A stretch of DNA of 64,000 nucleotides from Halobacteriales archaeon YIM A00013 (GTDB lineage Archaea; Halobacteriota; Halobacteria; Halobacteriales; Haloarculaceae), in the NCBI GenBank assembly GCA_025041195.1, contig JAKCFM010000001.1, forward strand, positions 1,488,001 through 1,552,000, read 5' to 3'. The notes below the pieces were generated by a model. It worked only from the letters and a program-made list of their open reading frames with translations. It was not told the DNA's origin and did not search any database. Position numbers and translations under genes: made by a program. Positions 27,482 through 37,340 of the stretch are shown piece by piece. Each line of letters starts with the position of its first letter. Position 1 is the stretch's first letter.

Positions 27482-27694
27482 TCAGAACACATACTCATCA
27501 TCGTGGCCCATCATCCCATCGTCCTCGAATCCCGGCTCATCGTCATCCATTGGGCCGCTCGTTTTGTACGCCCGTACCCCAGCAGCAAGCAGATCCTCGA
27601 CGGCCTCCTCGCGATTGATAAACTCACCCGAATCGACCATCTGCGTGATCTGCATCTCGAGATGCTCCGGAATCGTGATCTCCATCTTTGGCAT
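27482..27694 (-). CDS. Ribbon-helix-helix DNA-binding protein (CopG-like)
   Basis: 70 residues. MPKMEITIPEHLEMQITQMV forms the strand and first helix, and GEFINREEAVEDLLAAGVRA the second helix, of a ribbon-helix-helix fold. The C-terminal third is highly acidic with glycine and methionine. No toxin gene follows, so it is more likely a stand-alone regulator. A palindrome-rich A/T stretch upstream (27780-27830) holds its promoter. Confidence 0.75.
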   Translation of the reverse strand: MPKMEITIPEHLEMQITQMVDSGEFINREEAVEDLLAAGVRAYKTSGPMDDDEPGFEDDGMMGHDDEYVF

Positions 27695-27893
27695 AGATAT
27701 TCGACGGTTTGATAGTCGATTATATAACTCTGACGGGGATCACCCGGATAGGGAAAAAACTCATCCGACGTTCGGGAAGATATATTCTTATTATTATTCA
27801 ATTATTTTTTTATAAAACAATCCCTATCCTATGATTTTTTGGTAGGATGGGCAAAGTCGGTACGGCTACCTGTCTCCGTGGCGTGTTGTGTGT
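27695..27893. promoter_or_regulatory. A/T-rich divergent promoter region
   Basis: Between the divergent RHH and molybdopterin-type genes lies an unusually A/T-rich block (27780-27830, including ttattattcaattatttttt). Both promoters should lie here. I see no single box that decides the starts. Confidence 0.35.
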
Positions 27894-28487
27894 ATGGAGT
27901 GTACGGATAAGACGGACATTCATAAGGCGTTCGATGGAGAGCGATTACCGCCGGGACAGCGAGAGACGACGGCGTTCCCGGTGCTGTCGAAGGGTGACGT
28001 TCCATCCTGGACGCCCACGACGGAGTTTCGGGCATGGGGAGCCCTCGATCGGGATCGCTCATGGACGCTCTCTGAGTTTCGATCGCTGCCTCACGAGACC
28101 CAGTGTCAGGATTTTCACTGCGTGACAGGCTGGAGTCGGCTGGACTGTCGGTTCACAGGGGTGCCGTTCACTACACTCGCGGAGCGGCTATCGATCGACG
28201 ACGATGTGGTTTCAGTTACATTTCACGCGCTTGACGGTTACACCACCGCATTACCGCTATCCGAATGCATGCGCGATGACGTGTTATTCGCATGGGCGCT
28301 CGATGGGGAGCCACTGTCAGGACCACACGGTGGGCCACTCCGTGTTCTCACACCACACAAATACGCCTATAAAGGAGCGAAATGGGTGTCAGGAATTGCG
28401 TTTCGAACGGAACACGAACGTGGCTACTGGGAGCGTCGTGGCTACTCCGACAGCGCAAATCCCTGGGCAGAAGAGCGATACGCCTAA
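27894..28487 (+). CDS. Molybdopterin-dependent oxidoreductase (sulfite-oxidase-like domain)
   Basis: 197 residues from the ATG at 27894 (MECTDKTDIHKAFDGERLPP); a GTG two codons upstream is possible. The sulfite-oxidase/YedY-type core is present: SLPHETQCQDFHCVTGWSRL, with the Mo-binding cysteine in HCVTGWS, followed by YTTALPLSECMRDDVLFAWA and PHGGPLRVLTPHKYAYKGAK. It is cytoplasmic by sequence (no Tat signal). The substrate is unknown. It lies just before menF but is probably independent. Confidence 0.82.
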   Translation: MECTDKTDIHKAFDGERLPPGQRETTAFPVLSKGDVPSWTPTTEFRAWGALDRDRSWTLSEFRSLPHETQCQDFHCVTGWSRLDCRFTGVPFTTLAERLSIDDDVVSVTFHALDGYTTALPLSECMRDDVLFAWALDGEPLSGPHGGPLRVLTPHKYAYKGAKWVSGIAFRTEHERGYWERRGYSDSANPWAEERYA

Positions 28488-28600
28488 GAAACTGCAGCGA
28501 ACGCTCGAAAGCGCTCTGCCGTCTGTTCTGCTGGCCGTGGGGAGTCGTCTGGCAAATCGACAACGGTACAGTTACCCTTCCGGGTCGAATACTCCGGACA

Positions 28601-29959
28601 ATGAGTCGACTCCGTGGTGGTGAATCGGTGGGGGTCGAAGACGGTCCACTGGTGAGCCACGCCGTCCCGATCGAGCCGCCAACGTTTGCGTCAGTGGTAC
28701 GATCCGCAACATCGCCGCGAGCGGTGTGGTGTGGTCCAGCTCGCTCGGCTGTCTCCGATTCGTCGTCGGTCGAACCAACGATCGTTACCAGCGAGCGCGC
28801 AGCGGTGCTGACGGCGAGTGGGTCCGATCGATTTGCGACGATTCGTGACAGTGCCACGGAGCTGTTTCAGTCACTCCAGGCGGACACCCCTGCAATTGCT
28901 CGTCCACGTCTGTTCGGTGGCTTTGCGTTTCACGACGACCACACACCGACCGGCGTCTGGGATGGCTTTCCCGGCGGACAGTTCGTCCTCCCCCGGTTTC
29001 AGATCACCTGGGGTGAAGACACCGCCTGGCTCACGGCGACGGCTGCGGAATCTGAGCCCGCAACGGTTGAGCAGCTGCTCGCATCCGGGCGCGAGTGGAT
29101 ACAATCGCTTGAGCCGGCCACTGAGACGCTACCGCCAGGGATCCGGGACACGGACAGGAAACCGGAGCGAACGTCGTGGACGAACGCTGTCGAGGCCGCA
29201 GTCGATCGCATTCACAGCCAGGCGCTCCGGAAAGTCGTGCTTGCCCAGTCGTTACGAGCGACACTCGAACGACCGCTCGACAGCGGCGCAACCCTGGCAC
29301 GGCTACGTGATGCGTATCCTGGCTGTTTTGAATTTCTCATCGACGGCACGAATGATCGACAGTTTCTCGGCGCCACACCGGAACGACTCGTGACGGTTGC
29401 TGGGAAAACCCTGACGACCGGCGCCCTCGCGGGAACGACGAGTCGTGGTGCAACACCGGCGGAAGACGAGGCGCTGGCCGATAGACTACGCGAAAGCGAG
29501 AAGGACAACCACGAGCACGATCTCGTGATCGACACCATTCGCCAGCAGCTTGCGCCACTCACCAGCTCGATCACCACCAGCGATCGTCGACTGCGCCGGC
29601 TCGCCACCGTCCAGCATCTGGAAACGCCGGTAAAAGCCACGCTCACAGACGATAGCCACGTCCTCTCGATGATCGAGGCGCTCCATCCGACGCCAGCCGT
29701 TGGTGGATTGCCGCCCAGACCGGCACTGTCAACGATTCGTTCGACCGAGCCGTTTGAGCGGGGCTGGTACGCTGCCCCGATCGGCTGGTTCGATGCGAAC
29801 GGCGACGGCACGTTTGCCGTTGCGCTCCGGTCGGCCGTCAGCGCGATCGATGTGGCGACGCTGTTTGCGGGCGTGGGAATCGTCGGCGACAGCGATGCAG
29901 CCGACGAATGGGACGAAGTGCAGCTCAAATACCAGCCGATTCTCGACGCGCTCGAATGA
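28601..29959 (+). CDS. menF: Isochorismate synthase
   Basis: 452 residues from the ATG at 28601. It has the chorismate-binding fold of MenF/EntC: ALRKVVLAQSLRATLERPLD, TTGALAGTTSRGATPAEDEA, then ESEKDNHEHDLVIDTIRQQL and EALHPTPAVGGLPPRPAL, with the C-terminal WYAAPIGWFDANGDGTFAV. It converts chorismate to isochorismate for menaquinone. An in-frame upstream region lacks family similarity and overlaps the previous gene, so I start at 28601. menD begins 4 bp later. Confidence 0.93.
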   Translation: MSRLRGGESVGVEDGPLVSHAVPIEPPTFASVVRSATSPRAVWCGPARSAVSDSSSVEPTIVTSERAAVLTASGSDRFATIRDSATELFQSLQADTPAIARPRLFGGFAFHDDHTPTGVWDGFPGGQFVLPRFQITWGEDTAWLTATAAESEPATVEQLLASGREWIQSLEPATETLPPGIRDTDRKPERTSWTNAVEAAVDRIHSQALRKVVLAQSLRATLERPLDSGATLARLRDAYPGCFEFLIDGTNDRQFLGATPERLVTVAGKTLTTGALAGTTSRGATPAEDEALADRLRESEKDNHEHDLVIDTIRQQLAPLTSSITTSDRRLRRLATVQHLETPVKATLTDDSHVLSMIEALHPTPAVGGLPPRPALSTIRSTEPFERGWYAAPIGWFDANGDGTFAVALRSAVSAIDVATLFAGVGIVGDSDAADEWDEVQLKYQPILDALE

Positions 29960-29963
29960 TTCT

Positions 29964-31712
29964 ATGAACGATCCGTTTTCGAATACGAACACGTTGTGGG
30001 CCTCGATTATCGTGGATGAGCTCGTCACAGCCGGCGTCAAACGCGCGTGTGTTGCGCCAGGCAGTCGAAACACGCCGTTGACGGTCGCACTCAGTGAAAA
30101 TGACGACATCGCCGTCTTTTCACAGTTTGACGAGCGATCAGCCGGCTTTTTCGCGCTCGGACAGGCCCGCGCGACGGGAACCCCGACAGCGCTCGTCTGC
30201 ACCTCCGGAACGGCCACCGCAAACTTCCATCCGGCTGTGATGGAGGCGACGCAGGCACGGATTCCACTCATCGTTCTCACGGCAGACCGACCGCGGGTGC
30301 TCCACCACAGCGGTGCCAATCAGACGGTCGATCAGGAGGGGCTCTACGGCGATGCCGTACGGTCGTATCGGACGCTTCCTGAGCCCGCCGTCGACGCCAC
30401 GAAGTTACGGGCGCTCAGAACGGCGATCGATCGGGCAGTGCTCGATGCCACTGGCGATGCACCAGGCCCGGTCCATTACAACGTGCCGTTCGAAAAGCCA
30501 CTGGAGCCCACCCCAACGAACGATGTTTCAGAGGCGTTTCTCGACGCGCATCCAGACGCCGTCTACGGGCGCGATGGGCCGTTCGTCTCGATTTCTCAGG
30601 GAACACGAACGCCGATCGATGCAACAGCGATGGACGCACTCGTAGGGGCGGTTCAGTCCACTGAACGTGGGCTGATCGTTGCGGGCCCGGACAGCAGGCT
30701 ATCGCCAGACGCCTGCGCGATGCTTGCTCGCGCAACCGGATTCGTCGTCGTAGCCGACCCGGTCAGTGGCCTGCGATTTGGCCCGCACGTTGAGTCTATC
30801 CCCGTTTTTGGTGGATACGATGGCTATCTCGACGAGTTCGATCTCACACCCGATCTCGTCCTCCGGTTCGGGCAGTCGCCAACCTCGAAGCGACTCCGCA
30901 GCTATCTCGAAGCCGCTGAGACACGACAGCATCTGGTCTCACCGGACGGGCGGTGGGACGAAGCCACATTTACAGCAACCGACCTGTGGACTGCCGACCC
31001 GACCGCCTTCATCGAGGCGCTGGCCACTCGGCTGTCACCGAGGACGCCAGAAACCGAGTGGCTCGATGCGTTTCGTCGAGCGGAATCGGAACACTTCTCG
31101 GCGCTAGCAGACGACGAAACCCATTTCGAGGGGGGTATCGTCTCCGATACGGTCGCGCTCGCCCCAGATCCGAGCTCGCTGTTCGTCTCCAACAGCATGC
31201 CCGTTCGAGATCTCGACCGATTCGGAGCGCCAACCACCACATCGATCGCAGCGTATGCCAATCGTGGAGCGAGCGGCATCGATGGCATCATCTCAACGGG
31301 GCTGGGGATTGGGAGCACAACCGACGACCAGCTCATCGTACTCACTGGAGATCTTGCCTTCTATCACGATATGAACGGCCTGCTCGCGATCGATCGCTGT
31401 GGCGTTGACGCGACGATTGTGGTACTGAATAATGATGGTGGCGGGATTTTCAACATGCTCCCGATCGAGTCGTTCGACCCACCGTTTACGGAGTATTTCA
31501 ACACGCCCCACGGGCTAACGTTCGATCCCGTTGCCGATCTCTACGGACTTGCGTATGACGGGGTCCAGGGGCGTGAATCGTTCAGAGATGCCTACCGCCA
31601 GGCGCTTGCGACCGACCGAACCCATCTCATAGAGGTGTTCGTCGACGACGACAGCAGTCACCGCCACCGCGAACAGCTCGACGCTCAGTCCTCAGTGTCT
31701 GCAGAGGACTGA
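29964..31712 (+). CDS. menD: SEPHCHC synthase (2-succinyl-5-enolpyruvyl-6-hydroxy-3-cyclohexene-1-carboxylate synthase)
   Basis: 582 residues, usual MenD length. N-terminal thiamine-enzyme domain MNDPFSNTNTLWASIIVDEL with CVAPGSRNTPLTVALSEND, then QFDERSAGFFALGQARATG. The TPP-binding part reads GDLAFYHDMNGLLAID and VVLNNDGGGIFNMLP. It couples isochorismate with 2-oxoglutarate. It follows menF by 4 bp and overlaps the opposite-strand 31685 gene by 28 bp at the 3' end. Confidence 0.95.
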   Translation: MNDPFSNTNTLWASIIVDELVTAGVKRACVAPGSRNTPLTVALSENDDIAVFSQFDERSAGFFALGQARATGTPTALVCTSGTATANFHPAVMEATQARIPLIVLTADRPRVLHHSGANQTVDQEGLYGDAVRSYRTLPEPAVDATKLRALRTAIDRAVLDATGDAPGPVHYNVPFEKPLEPTPTNDVSEAFLDAHPDAVYGRDGPFVSISQGTRTPIDATAMDALVGAVQSTERGLIVAGPDSRLSPDACAMLARATGFVVVADPVSGLRFGPHVESIPVFGGYDGYLDEFDLTPDLVLRFGQSPTSKRLRSYLEAAETRQHLVSPDGRWDEATFTATDLWTADPTAFIEALATRLSPRTPETEWLDAFRRAESEHFSALADDETHFEGGIVSDTVALAPDPSSLFVSNSMPVRDLDRFGAPTTTSIAAYANRGASGIDGIISTGLGIGSTTDDQLIVLTGDLAFYHDMNGLLAIDRCGVDATIVVLNNDGGGIFNMLPIESFDPPFTEYFNTPHGLTFDPVADLYGLAYDGVQGRESFRDAYRQALATDRTHLIEVFVDDDSSHRHREQLDAQSSVSAED

Positions 31713-31957
31713 GCCGACTGGTTCGAGGGTGGCGACTGTTCGAGAACCGTTCGGATTGACTGCAGTTCCGCTTTGATCGCCCGCAGCTCACCAAAGAGCT
31801 GATACAACAGATAGAGGCCCACAACCACTGCACCGAGATATGCGAGGCGAACCAGCAGATACACCGAGCTTTCCAGAACGTCCACCAGCAGCACGAATAG
31901 AATCATTGCGAACGCTCCGACGATCAAATACCAGACACGCTCTTCTGTTGTGTTCAT
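31685..31957 (-). CDS. Small membrane protein with coiled-coil tail
   Basis: 90 residues from the ATG at 31957. Two membrane helices (WYLIVGAFAMILFVLLVDVL and YLLVRLAYLGAVVVGLYLLY) precede a short coiled coil (ELRAIKAELQSIRTVLEQSP) and an acidic Ser/Gln tail. It interrupts the men cluster on the other strand and overlaps the menD 3' end by 28 bp. No named family. Confidence 0.65.
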   Translation of the reverse strand: MNTTEERVWYLIVGAFAMILFVLLVDVLESSVYLLVRLAYLGAVVVGLYLLYQLFGELRAIKAELQSIRTVLEQSPPSNQSAQSSADTED

Positions 31958-32080
31958 CTGCGTGTATCTTTTCAACAGAATAGTATCAATATATTCATTG
32001 TGGTGGGCAGATGCTGACCACAATCACCGGCCTCGACCCGATCAGGGAATCTTTTTGCACAATCCGATCACAGTTCAGTC

Positions 32081-32974
32081 ATGGACGCTTCGTTGTTCGA
32101 TCCCACGGCGTGGGAGGCGGTTGAGTCGTTCGACTTTCGGGACATAACGTATCATCGAGCACTCGACCACGGCACCGTTCGGATCGCATTTGACAGACCG
32201 GACGTTCGCAATGCGTTTCGACCGGGAACAGTCGACGAGCTGTACACCGCCCTCGATCACGCTAAACGACAGACAGAGATCGGCTGTGTGTTGCTCACCG
32301 GCAACGGTCCGTCGTCAAAAGATGGCGGCCACGCCTTCTGTTCTGGTGGCGATCAGTCGATTCGTGGTGATGATGGCTATCAGTACACCGGTGACGACGA
32401 ATCGCCTGACGATGGATCGACCGGACGGCTCCATATTCTCGAAGTACAGCGGCTGATCCGACACATTCCAAAACCAGTGATCGCCGTCGTTCCAGGCTGG
32501 GCCGTTGGAGGCGGGCACAGCCTGCACGTCGTCTGTGATATGACAATAGCCAGTGAAGAGCACGGGAGGTTTAAACAGACCGACCCTGACGTGGCGAGCT
32601 TCGATGGCGGGTTCGGGTCTGCGTATCTCGCCAATCAGGTTGGACAAAAGCGAGCCCGGGAGATCTTCTTTCTGGGGAAGACCTACTCCGCAACAGAAGC
32701 AGCAGAAATGGGAATGGTCAACGAGGTAGTTCCCCACGAGGAGCTCGAAACCACGGCGATCGAATGGGCGAAAACGATCAATGAGAAGTCCCCGACGGCA
32801 ATGCGGATGTTGAAATACGCGTTCAATCTCGACACTGATGGACTGGTCGGCCAGCAGGTGTTCGCCGGAGAGGCGACGCGTCTGGCCTACATGACCGATG
32901 AGGCCCAGGAGGGTCGCGACGCCTTTGTCGAGGGTCGAAAGCCGGATTTCGACGACGTCCCGTGGCATTACTAA
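32081..32974 (+). CDS. menB: 1,4-dihydroxy-2-naphthoyl-CoA synthase
   Basis: 297 residues, crotonase fold. It has the MenB-specific N terminus (FDFRDITYHRALDHGTVRIA, RPDVRNAFRPGTVDELYTAL), the oxyanion-hole CSGGDQ and GWAVGGGHSLHVVCDMTIAS, and the C-terminal ARYG-type region replaced here by KTYSATEAAEMGMVNEVVP. It closes the second ring of the naphthoquinone head group. It ends one base before the ATG of menA. Confidence 0.95.
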   Translation: MDASLFDPTAWEAVESFDFRDITYHRALDHGTVRIAFDRPDVRNAFRPGTVDELYTALDHAKRQTEIGCVLLTGNGPSSKDGGHAFCSGGDQSIRGDDGYQYTGDDESPDDGSTGRLHILEVQRLIRHIPKPVIAVVPGWAVGGGHSLHVVCDMTIASEEHGRFKQTDPDVASFDGGFGSAYLANQVGQKRAREIFFLGKTYSATEAAEMGMVNEVVPHEELETTAIEWAKTINEKSPTAMRMLKYAFNLDTDGLVGQQVFAGEATRLAYMTDEAQEGRDAFVEGRKPDFDDVPWHY

Positions 32975-32975
32975 G

Positions 32976-33905
32976 ATGACCGAACACTCCACGACACGCG
33001 CATGGCTCCTTGCAGCTCGGCCACAGACGCTCCCGGCTGGCGCAGCACCGGTGGTGCTGGGCACCGGTCTCGCCATCCGTCAGGGCGTCTTTCGTCCACT
33101 TCCGGCGGTGTTGGCATTGCTTGGTGCGCTGTTGCTCCAGATCGCCACGAACTTCGCCAACGACTACTACGACGCCATCAAGGGGGCCGACACCGACGAA
33201 CGAGAGGGCTTTACCCGAGTGACACAGGCTGGGCTCATCGAGCCAGCGGCCGTCAAGCGGGCGATGATGCTGACGTTTCTCGTCGCCGTCGGCGTTGGCT
33301 GCGTGCTCGTCGCGATCGGTGGCGTGCCAATCCTGCTCATTGGATTGGCCTCGATTGGAGCTGGATTCACCTACACTGGCGGTCCGTATCCGTACGGCTA
33401 TCGCGGGCTCGGCGATCTGTTCGTGTTCGTCTTTTTCGGCGTCATTGCGGTCACGGGAACGTACTACGTTCAGGCGATCGTTCCGTTTGGCCCACCACTC
33501 GGCCTTTCAGTCCCGTCGGTGACAGTTCCCACAATCGCCCTGCTCGTGAGCCTTGCGCCGGCGGCATTGGCAACGGCAGTGCTCGTCATCAACAACATTC
33601 GCGACCGCGAGACCGACGCTGCGGCGGGGAAACGAACGCTGGCAGTCATGCTCGGCTATCGTGTTTCACGGTTTGAGTTGCTCTCGCTGCTCGCCCTTGC
33701 CTATGTAGTGGTGCTCTGGCTCACAGTGGATTCCGGCTCGCTAGTGATTGGTCTGCCCCTACTCACGATCCCACTCGCCGCACAGCTTGTCTCCACCGTG
33801 TTTCGGTCGACCAGCGCAGCAACGCTCGATCCGGCACTCGAACGGATGGGACAGCTGCTCGGAGCGCACTCGCTGTTGTTTGCCGTGGGGTTGGCGCTCT
33901 CGTGA
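32976..33905 (+). CDS. menA: 1,4-dihydroxy-2-naphthoate polyprenyltransferase
   Basis: 309 residues from the ATG at 32976. UbiA-superfamily membrane prenyltransferase with about eight to nine helices and both Asp-rich motifs: ATNFANDYYDAIKGADTDER and INNIRDRETDAAAGKRTLAV. It attaches the isoprenoid tail to DHNA in the membrane. Starts 1 bp after menB, so the pair is cotranscribed. Confidence 0.93.
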   Translation: MTEHSTTRAWLLAARPQTLPAGAAPVVLGTGLAIRQGVFRPLPAVLALLGALLLQIATNFANDYYDAIKGADTDEREGFTRVTQAGLIEPAAVKRAMMLTFLVAVGVGCVLVAIGGVPILLIGLASIGAGFTYTGGPYPYGYRGLGDLFVFVFFGVIAVTGTYYVQAIVPFGPPLGLSVPSVTVPTIALLVSLAPAALATAVLVINNIRDRETDAAAGKRTLAVMLGYRVSRFELLSLLALAYVVVLWLTVDSGSLVIGLPLLTIPLAAQLVSTVFRSTSAATLDPALERMGQLLGAHSLLFAVGLALS

Positions 33906-33969
33906 GCGCTCATCTCGTCCGTCCTGCCCGCAGCAGCGACGAATCGATCAGGACTGCACGCTTGAGGGC

Positions 33970-35052
33970 ATGCCCCCGACAATAACGGTCGAATCGTTCG
34001 AACTCGAATTGGAATCACCCCTCAAAACGGCGGCCGGAACGATCGAATGCCGTCGTGGTGTTCTCGTCCGTCTCGACGCCGAGGAGTACGTTGGCTACGG
34101 TGAGGCGACTCCCTTGCCCGGATGGACCGAGTCGTATGATCGCTGTGAGCAAACGCTGCGCGATGTAGCCGACGCGATCGCCACAGGCACATCCGTCCGA
34201 AACGCGATTGCGTCGATTCATGCAACAGCTACGCCAGCAGCGCGCCACGGCCTCTCGCTCGCACGACTCGATCTCCGGGCGCAACGGTGTGGGCTCGGAC
34301 TGTCACAGTATCTGGCTGGCGGTGGCCCTCGCGATGCTGTGGCCGTCAACGCGACGATCGGTGACGGTTCAGTGGCGAGTACCGTTGCTGCGGCCAGGGC
34401 TGCCGTTGATGACGGCTATCAGTGTCTGAAATTAAAGGTGGGGGCCGGCGCCGTCACTCGGGACATTGCTCGCCTCAGGGCGGTTCGATCGGCTGTTGGA
34501 CCAGCAATCGAGCTGCGAGCCGACGCAAACGGGGCGTGGAACCAAACACAAGCCGAACACGTCGTTCGAGCGATCGACGACGCCTCCGTGGCGTATATCG
34601 AACAGCCACTTGCACCGGGATCGCTCTCGGCCACGAACGACTTGCGTGCGATCGGAACTGCCATTGCACTTGATGAGGAGTGTGTTCGGACGCCAATCGA
34701 CGAGATTCTCCGCGCAAAAGCGGCCGACGTGCTTGTGATCAAACCGATGGCCGTTGGTGGGATCGATCGAGCATTTCGGATCGCTCGCCTCGCCCGACTG
34801 GTCGGCGGCGTGACCGTAGTGATCACCACGACGATCGACGGCCCGATCGCGCATCTCGGTGCCATCCATCTCGCAGGAGCGCTCACAACCGACACCGCGT
34901 GTGGGCTCGCCACTGCAGACCGCTTCGCTGATTCGACTCCTGACGCACTCACAGTCACTGACGGGAGAATGGACGTGCCAGACGACCCCGGCTGTTCTCA
35001 GACCGTAGGAAGCGAAACCGGAATCAAAAACTGGTACGGCATCGAATCGTAG
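33970..35052 (+). CDS. menC: o-Succinylbenzoate synthase
   Basis: 360 residues from the ATG at 33970. Enolase superfamily: lid region MPPTITVESFELELESPLKT, catalytic KLKVG (Lys), metal ligands in ELRADANGAW, EQPLAP and DEECVR, and the second lysine in VLVIKPMAVGG. It dehydrates SHCHC to o-succinylbenzoate. Located between menA (64 bp upstream) and menE (3 bp downstream), as expected for the pathway. Confidence 0.93.
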   Translation: MPPTITVESFELELESPLKTAAGTIECRRGVLVRLDAEEYVGYGEATPLPGWTESYDRCEQTLRDVADAIATGTSVRNAIASIHATATPAARHGLSLARLDLRAQRCGLGLSQYLAGGGPRDAVAVNATIGDGSVASTVAAARAAVDDGYQCLKLKVGAGAVTRDIARLRAVRSAVGPAIELRADANGAWNQTQAEHVVRAIDDASVAYIEQPLAPGSLSATNDLRAIGTAIALDEECVRTPIDEILRAKAADVLVIKPMAVGGIDRAFRIARLARLVGGVTVVITTTIDGPIAHLGAIHLAGALTTDTACGLATADRFADSTPDALTVTDGRMDVPDDPGCSQTVGSETGIKNWYGIES

Positions 35053-35055
35053 CCA

Positions 35056-36507
35056 ATGGACGATTGGCTCGCCGACCGACGGGTTGAATCACCAGCCGCG
35101 ACGGCGGTGGTCGACCCCAAGACCGACGCCAGCTGGACGTACGCGGAACTCGACGCGGCCGTCGAGACGCTTGCTGGCAGACTGAGCACATTCAATGTGT
35201 CTGGTGAACGCATTGCGCTGTACGCCCCACCCTCGCCAGCCACAATCCAGCTCGTTCACGCCGCGATGCGCGCTGGTGCAATCATCGTTCCAGTCGATCC
35301 CACGCCGCCGATTGATGCAGCGCGACTCGAACGCGTCGATCCCGCGCTGGTCGTCGTTGCTGGCTCGGCCACAGACCGGTTTGATGAAACCGTTGCGTCC
35401 ATTCCCGTGCGCTCGCTTGCGTCGGACGGACCGGTTGCGCCGATCGCCGACGAGCCGAGCAGTTCGTTTTCGCACGCTCGCCGTCACCCGGACGATCCGC
35501 TCGTCAATCTGTTTACCTCGGGAACGACTGGACAGCCGGATCTCGTCGAGCTGACGGTGAATAACGTCTGTTACAGCGCGATGGCATCATCGAAACGACT
35601 GCAGACGACGACCGGCGATCGGTGGTGCTCGCCGCTCGGACTCCACCACATGGGCGGGCTCGCACCCATCTACCGGGCGGTGCTAGATGGGATGACGGTC
35701 GTTCCAACAACCACTGATCCAGAGTCGCTTCTGACAACGCTGCACACGTACGAGGCGACGGCCGTGTCGCTCGTCCCCGTCCTGCTTGAAGAGCTGCTCG
35801 AACGCCGATCACTGCCGGCGTCGCTGCGCATCGTCTTGCTCGGTGGCGGGCCTGCCTCGCCATCGCTTCTCGATCGCTGTCTCGATCGATCCGTACCCGT
35901 GTTTCCAACGTACGGTATGACCGAAACGGCCTCACAGATCGCGACTGCGACGCCAGCGGACGTGCAAACGGCTCCGAACAGCGTCGGTCGGCCAATTTTT
36001 TCGACGACGGTCACGATCGTTGACGAAAATGGGGCGCCATGTCCCCCCAACACGGCGGGTGAAATCGTCGTCTCTGGGCCGACCGTCTCGCCCGGCTACG
36101 TTGATAGCGACGCGTTCGAGCGGTGTGCCGGTGGCTTCAAAACGGGCGATCGTGGACTGCTCGATGCGGACGGTCGACTGTTCGTTTTAGGGCGCACCGA
36201 TGACCGAATCAACACTGGTGGCGAGACCGTTGATCCCGCGGTCGTTCAACGCGCGGTCGAGCGCCATCCTGCCGTCGAGGGGGCGGCTGTCGTTGGCCTC
36301 GAAGATGACAGATGGGGCGAACGCGTTGGTGCGTTGATTGAGCGAGCGGGAGACTGCACGGCAGACGACCTTGCTGCATTTCTCAGCGACCGGCTCGCGT
36401 CGCACGAGCAACCGCGAACCATTGCCTTCGGATCGATCGAGCGGACGCCATCAGGGACAATCGATCGACAGGCAATCAAAGCACGGCTGAAACAGCCAGG
36501 CAATTGA
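35056..36507 (+). CDS. menE: o-Succinylbenzoate--CoA ligase
   Basis: 483 residues. AMP-forming ligase motifs: NLFTSGTTGQPDLVELT (phosphate loop, with Asp replacing the more common Lys after Pro), PTYGMTETASQIATATP and GGFKTGDRGLLDADGRLF. The short C-terminal domain ends with ERTPSGTIDRQAIK, carrying the adenylation lysine. It activates OSB for MenB. It starts 3 bp after menC. Confidence 0.92.
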   Translation: MDDWLADRRVESPAATAVVDPKTDASWTYAELDAAVETLAGRLSTFNVSGERIALYAPPSPATIQLVHAAMRAGAIIVPVDPTPPIDAARLERVDPALVVVAGSATDRFDETVASIPVRSLASDGPVAPIADEPSSSFSHARRHPDDPLVNLFTSGTTGQPDLVELTVNNVCYSAMASSKRLQTTTGDRWCSPLGLHHMGGLAPIYRAVLDGMTVVPTTTDPESLLTTLHTYEATAVSLVPVLLEELLERRSLPASLRIVLLGGGPASPSLLDRCLDRSVPVFPTYGMTETASQIATATPADVQTAPNSVGRPIFSTTVTIVDENGAPCPPNTAGEIVVSGPTVSPGYVDSDAFERCAGGFKTGDRGLLDADGRLFVLGRTDDRINTGGETVDPAVVQRAVERHPAVEGAAVVGLEDDRWGERVGALIERAGDCTADDLAAFLSDRLASHEQPRTIAFGSIERTPSGTIDRQAIKARLKQPGN

Positions 36508-36532
36508 ACGGGACGGAGCACGTAGACGACCC

Positions 36533-37276
36533 ATGTGTACGATCGTCCTGGCCTACCAGCAGTTTGAATCCACGCCACTGCTCATCGGCGCAAACCGAGA
36601 TGAACGCTACGACAGGCCCTCCGCACCGCCACAGCTGCTCGATGAATCAACGGCGATTCTCGCGCCAGCAGATCAGGAAGCGGGCGGCACCTGGATCGGT
36701 GTGAACGAGGCCGGCCTGCTCGTGGCGCTAACCAACCGCTGGGGAGCACCGGTTGGGTCGGGCGAGCGCTCGCGTGGACTGCTGGTGCGCGATCTCCTTA
36801 CGCACGGCGACGCACAGAGCGCCGCGCGCGCGGCTGAGCGCGAACTCGATAAAACCCCGTACGATGGGTTCTATCTGTTGTGTGCGGACGAAAACAGCGC
36901 AATTCTCATCGAAAATTCGAGTGGGCCACTCATCCGGACGCTATCCCCAGGCGTCCACGTCGTGATGAACGTTGGCTACGACACGAGCTACCGAATTCCG
37001 AGCGAGCACGCAGAAAGCGCAAAACAGCAGGCAGCAAACGGACGCGAACTCCTCGCGCTGTTGCGTCCAGCACCGGGCGAAGCACCCGCCAGTTGGCGCG
37101 ATCGGACAGCAACGGCGCTTTCCAACCACGAACGCGGTGTTTGCATCCATGGAGATGGCTTTGGCACTCGATCATCATCGCTGATTCAGATCGATGAGGA
37201 GGCGATCGACTACTGGTTTGCTGACGGCCCGCCGTGTGAAACAAGCTACGACCACGTCGATGCACAGCTCCGTTGA
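36533..37276 (+). CDS. NRDE (TANGO2-like) protein
   Basis: 247 residues. The family name motif is visible as IGANRDERYDRPSAPPQLL, with the N-terminal MCTIVLAYQQ placing a Cys at position 2, the expected nucleophile of an Ntn-hydrolase fold. GGTWIGVNEAGLLVALTNRW is another hallmark. TANGO2 relatives are linked to heme or membrane traffic in eukaryotes; archaeal function is unknown. It follows menE by 25 bp. Confidence 0.87.
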   Translation: MCTIVLAYQQFESTPLLIGANRDERYDRPSAPPQLLDESTAILAPADQEAGGTWIGVNEAGLLVALTNRWGAPVGSGERSRGLLVRDLLTHGDAQSAARAAERELDKTPYDGFYLLCADENSAILIENSSGPLIRTLSPGVHVVMNVGYDTSYRIPSEHAESAKQQAANGRELLALLRPAPGEAPASWRDRTATALSNHERGVCIHGDGFGTRSSSLIQIDEEAIDYWFADGPPCETSYDHVDAQLR

Positions 37277-37340
37277 ATCGCACTGACTCCTCTGTCCGCC
37301 CTACAAAACTGTTAAACCGGACTCACTCTGAGTGTAGCGT

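Noticed and set aside
28382-28600. N-terminal extension of menF
   Set aside because: It overlaps the upstream molybdopterin-type gene and its sequence (many Arg/Cys/Trp) has no similarity to isochorismate synthases.
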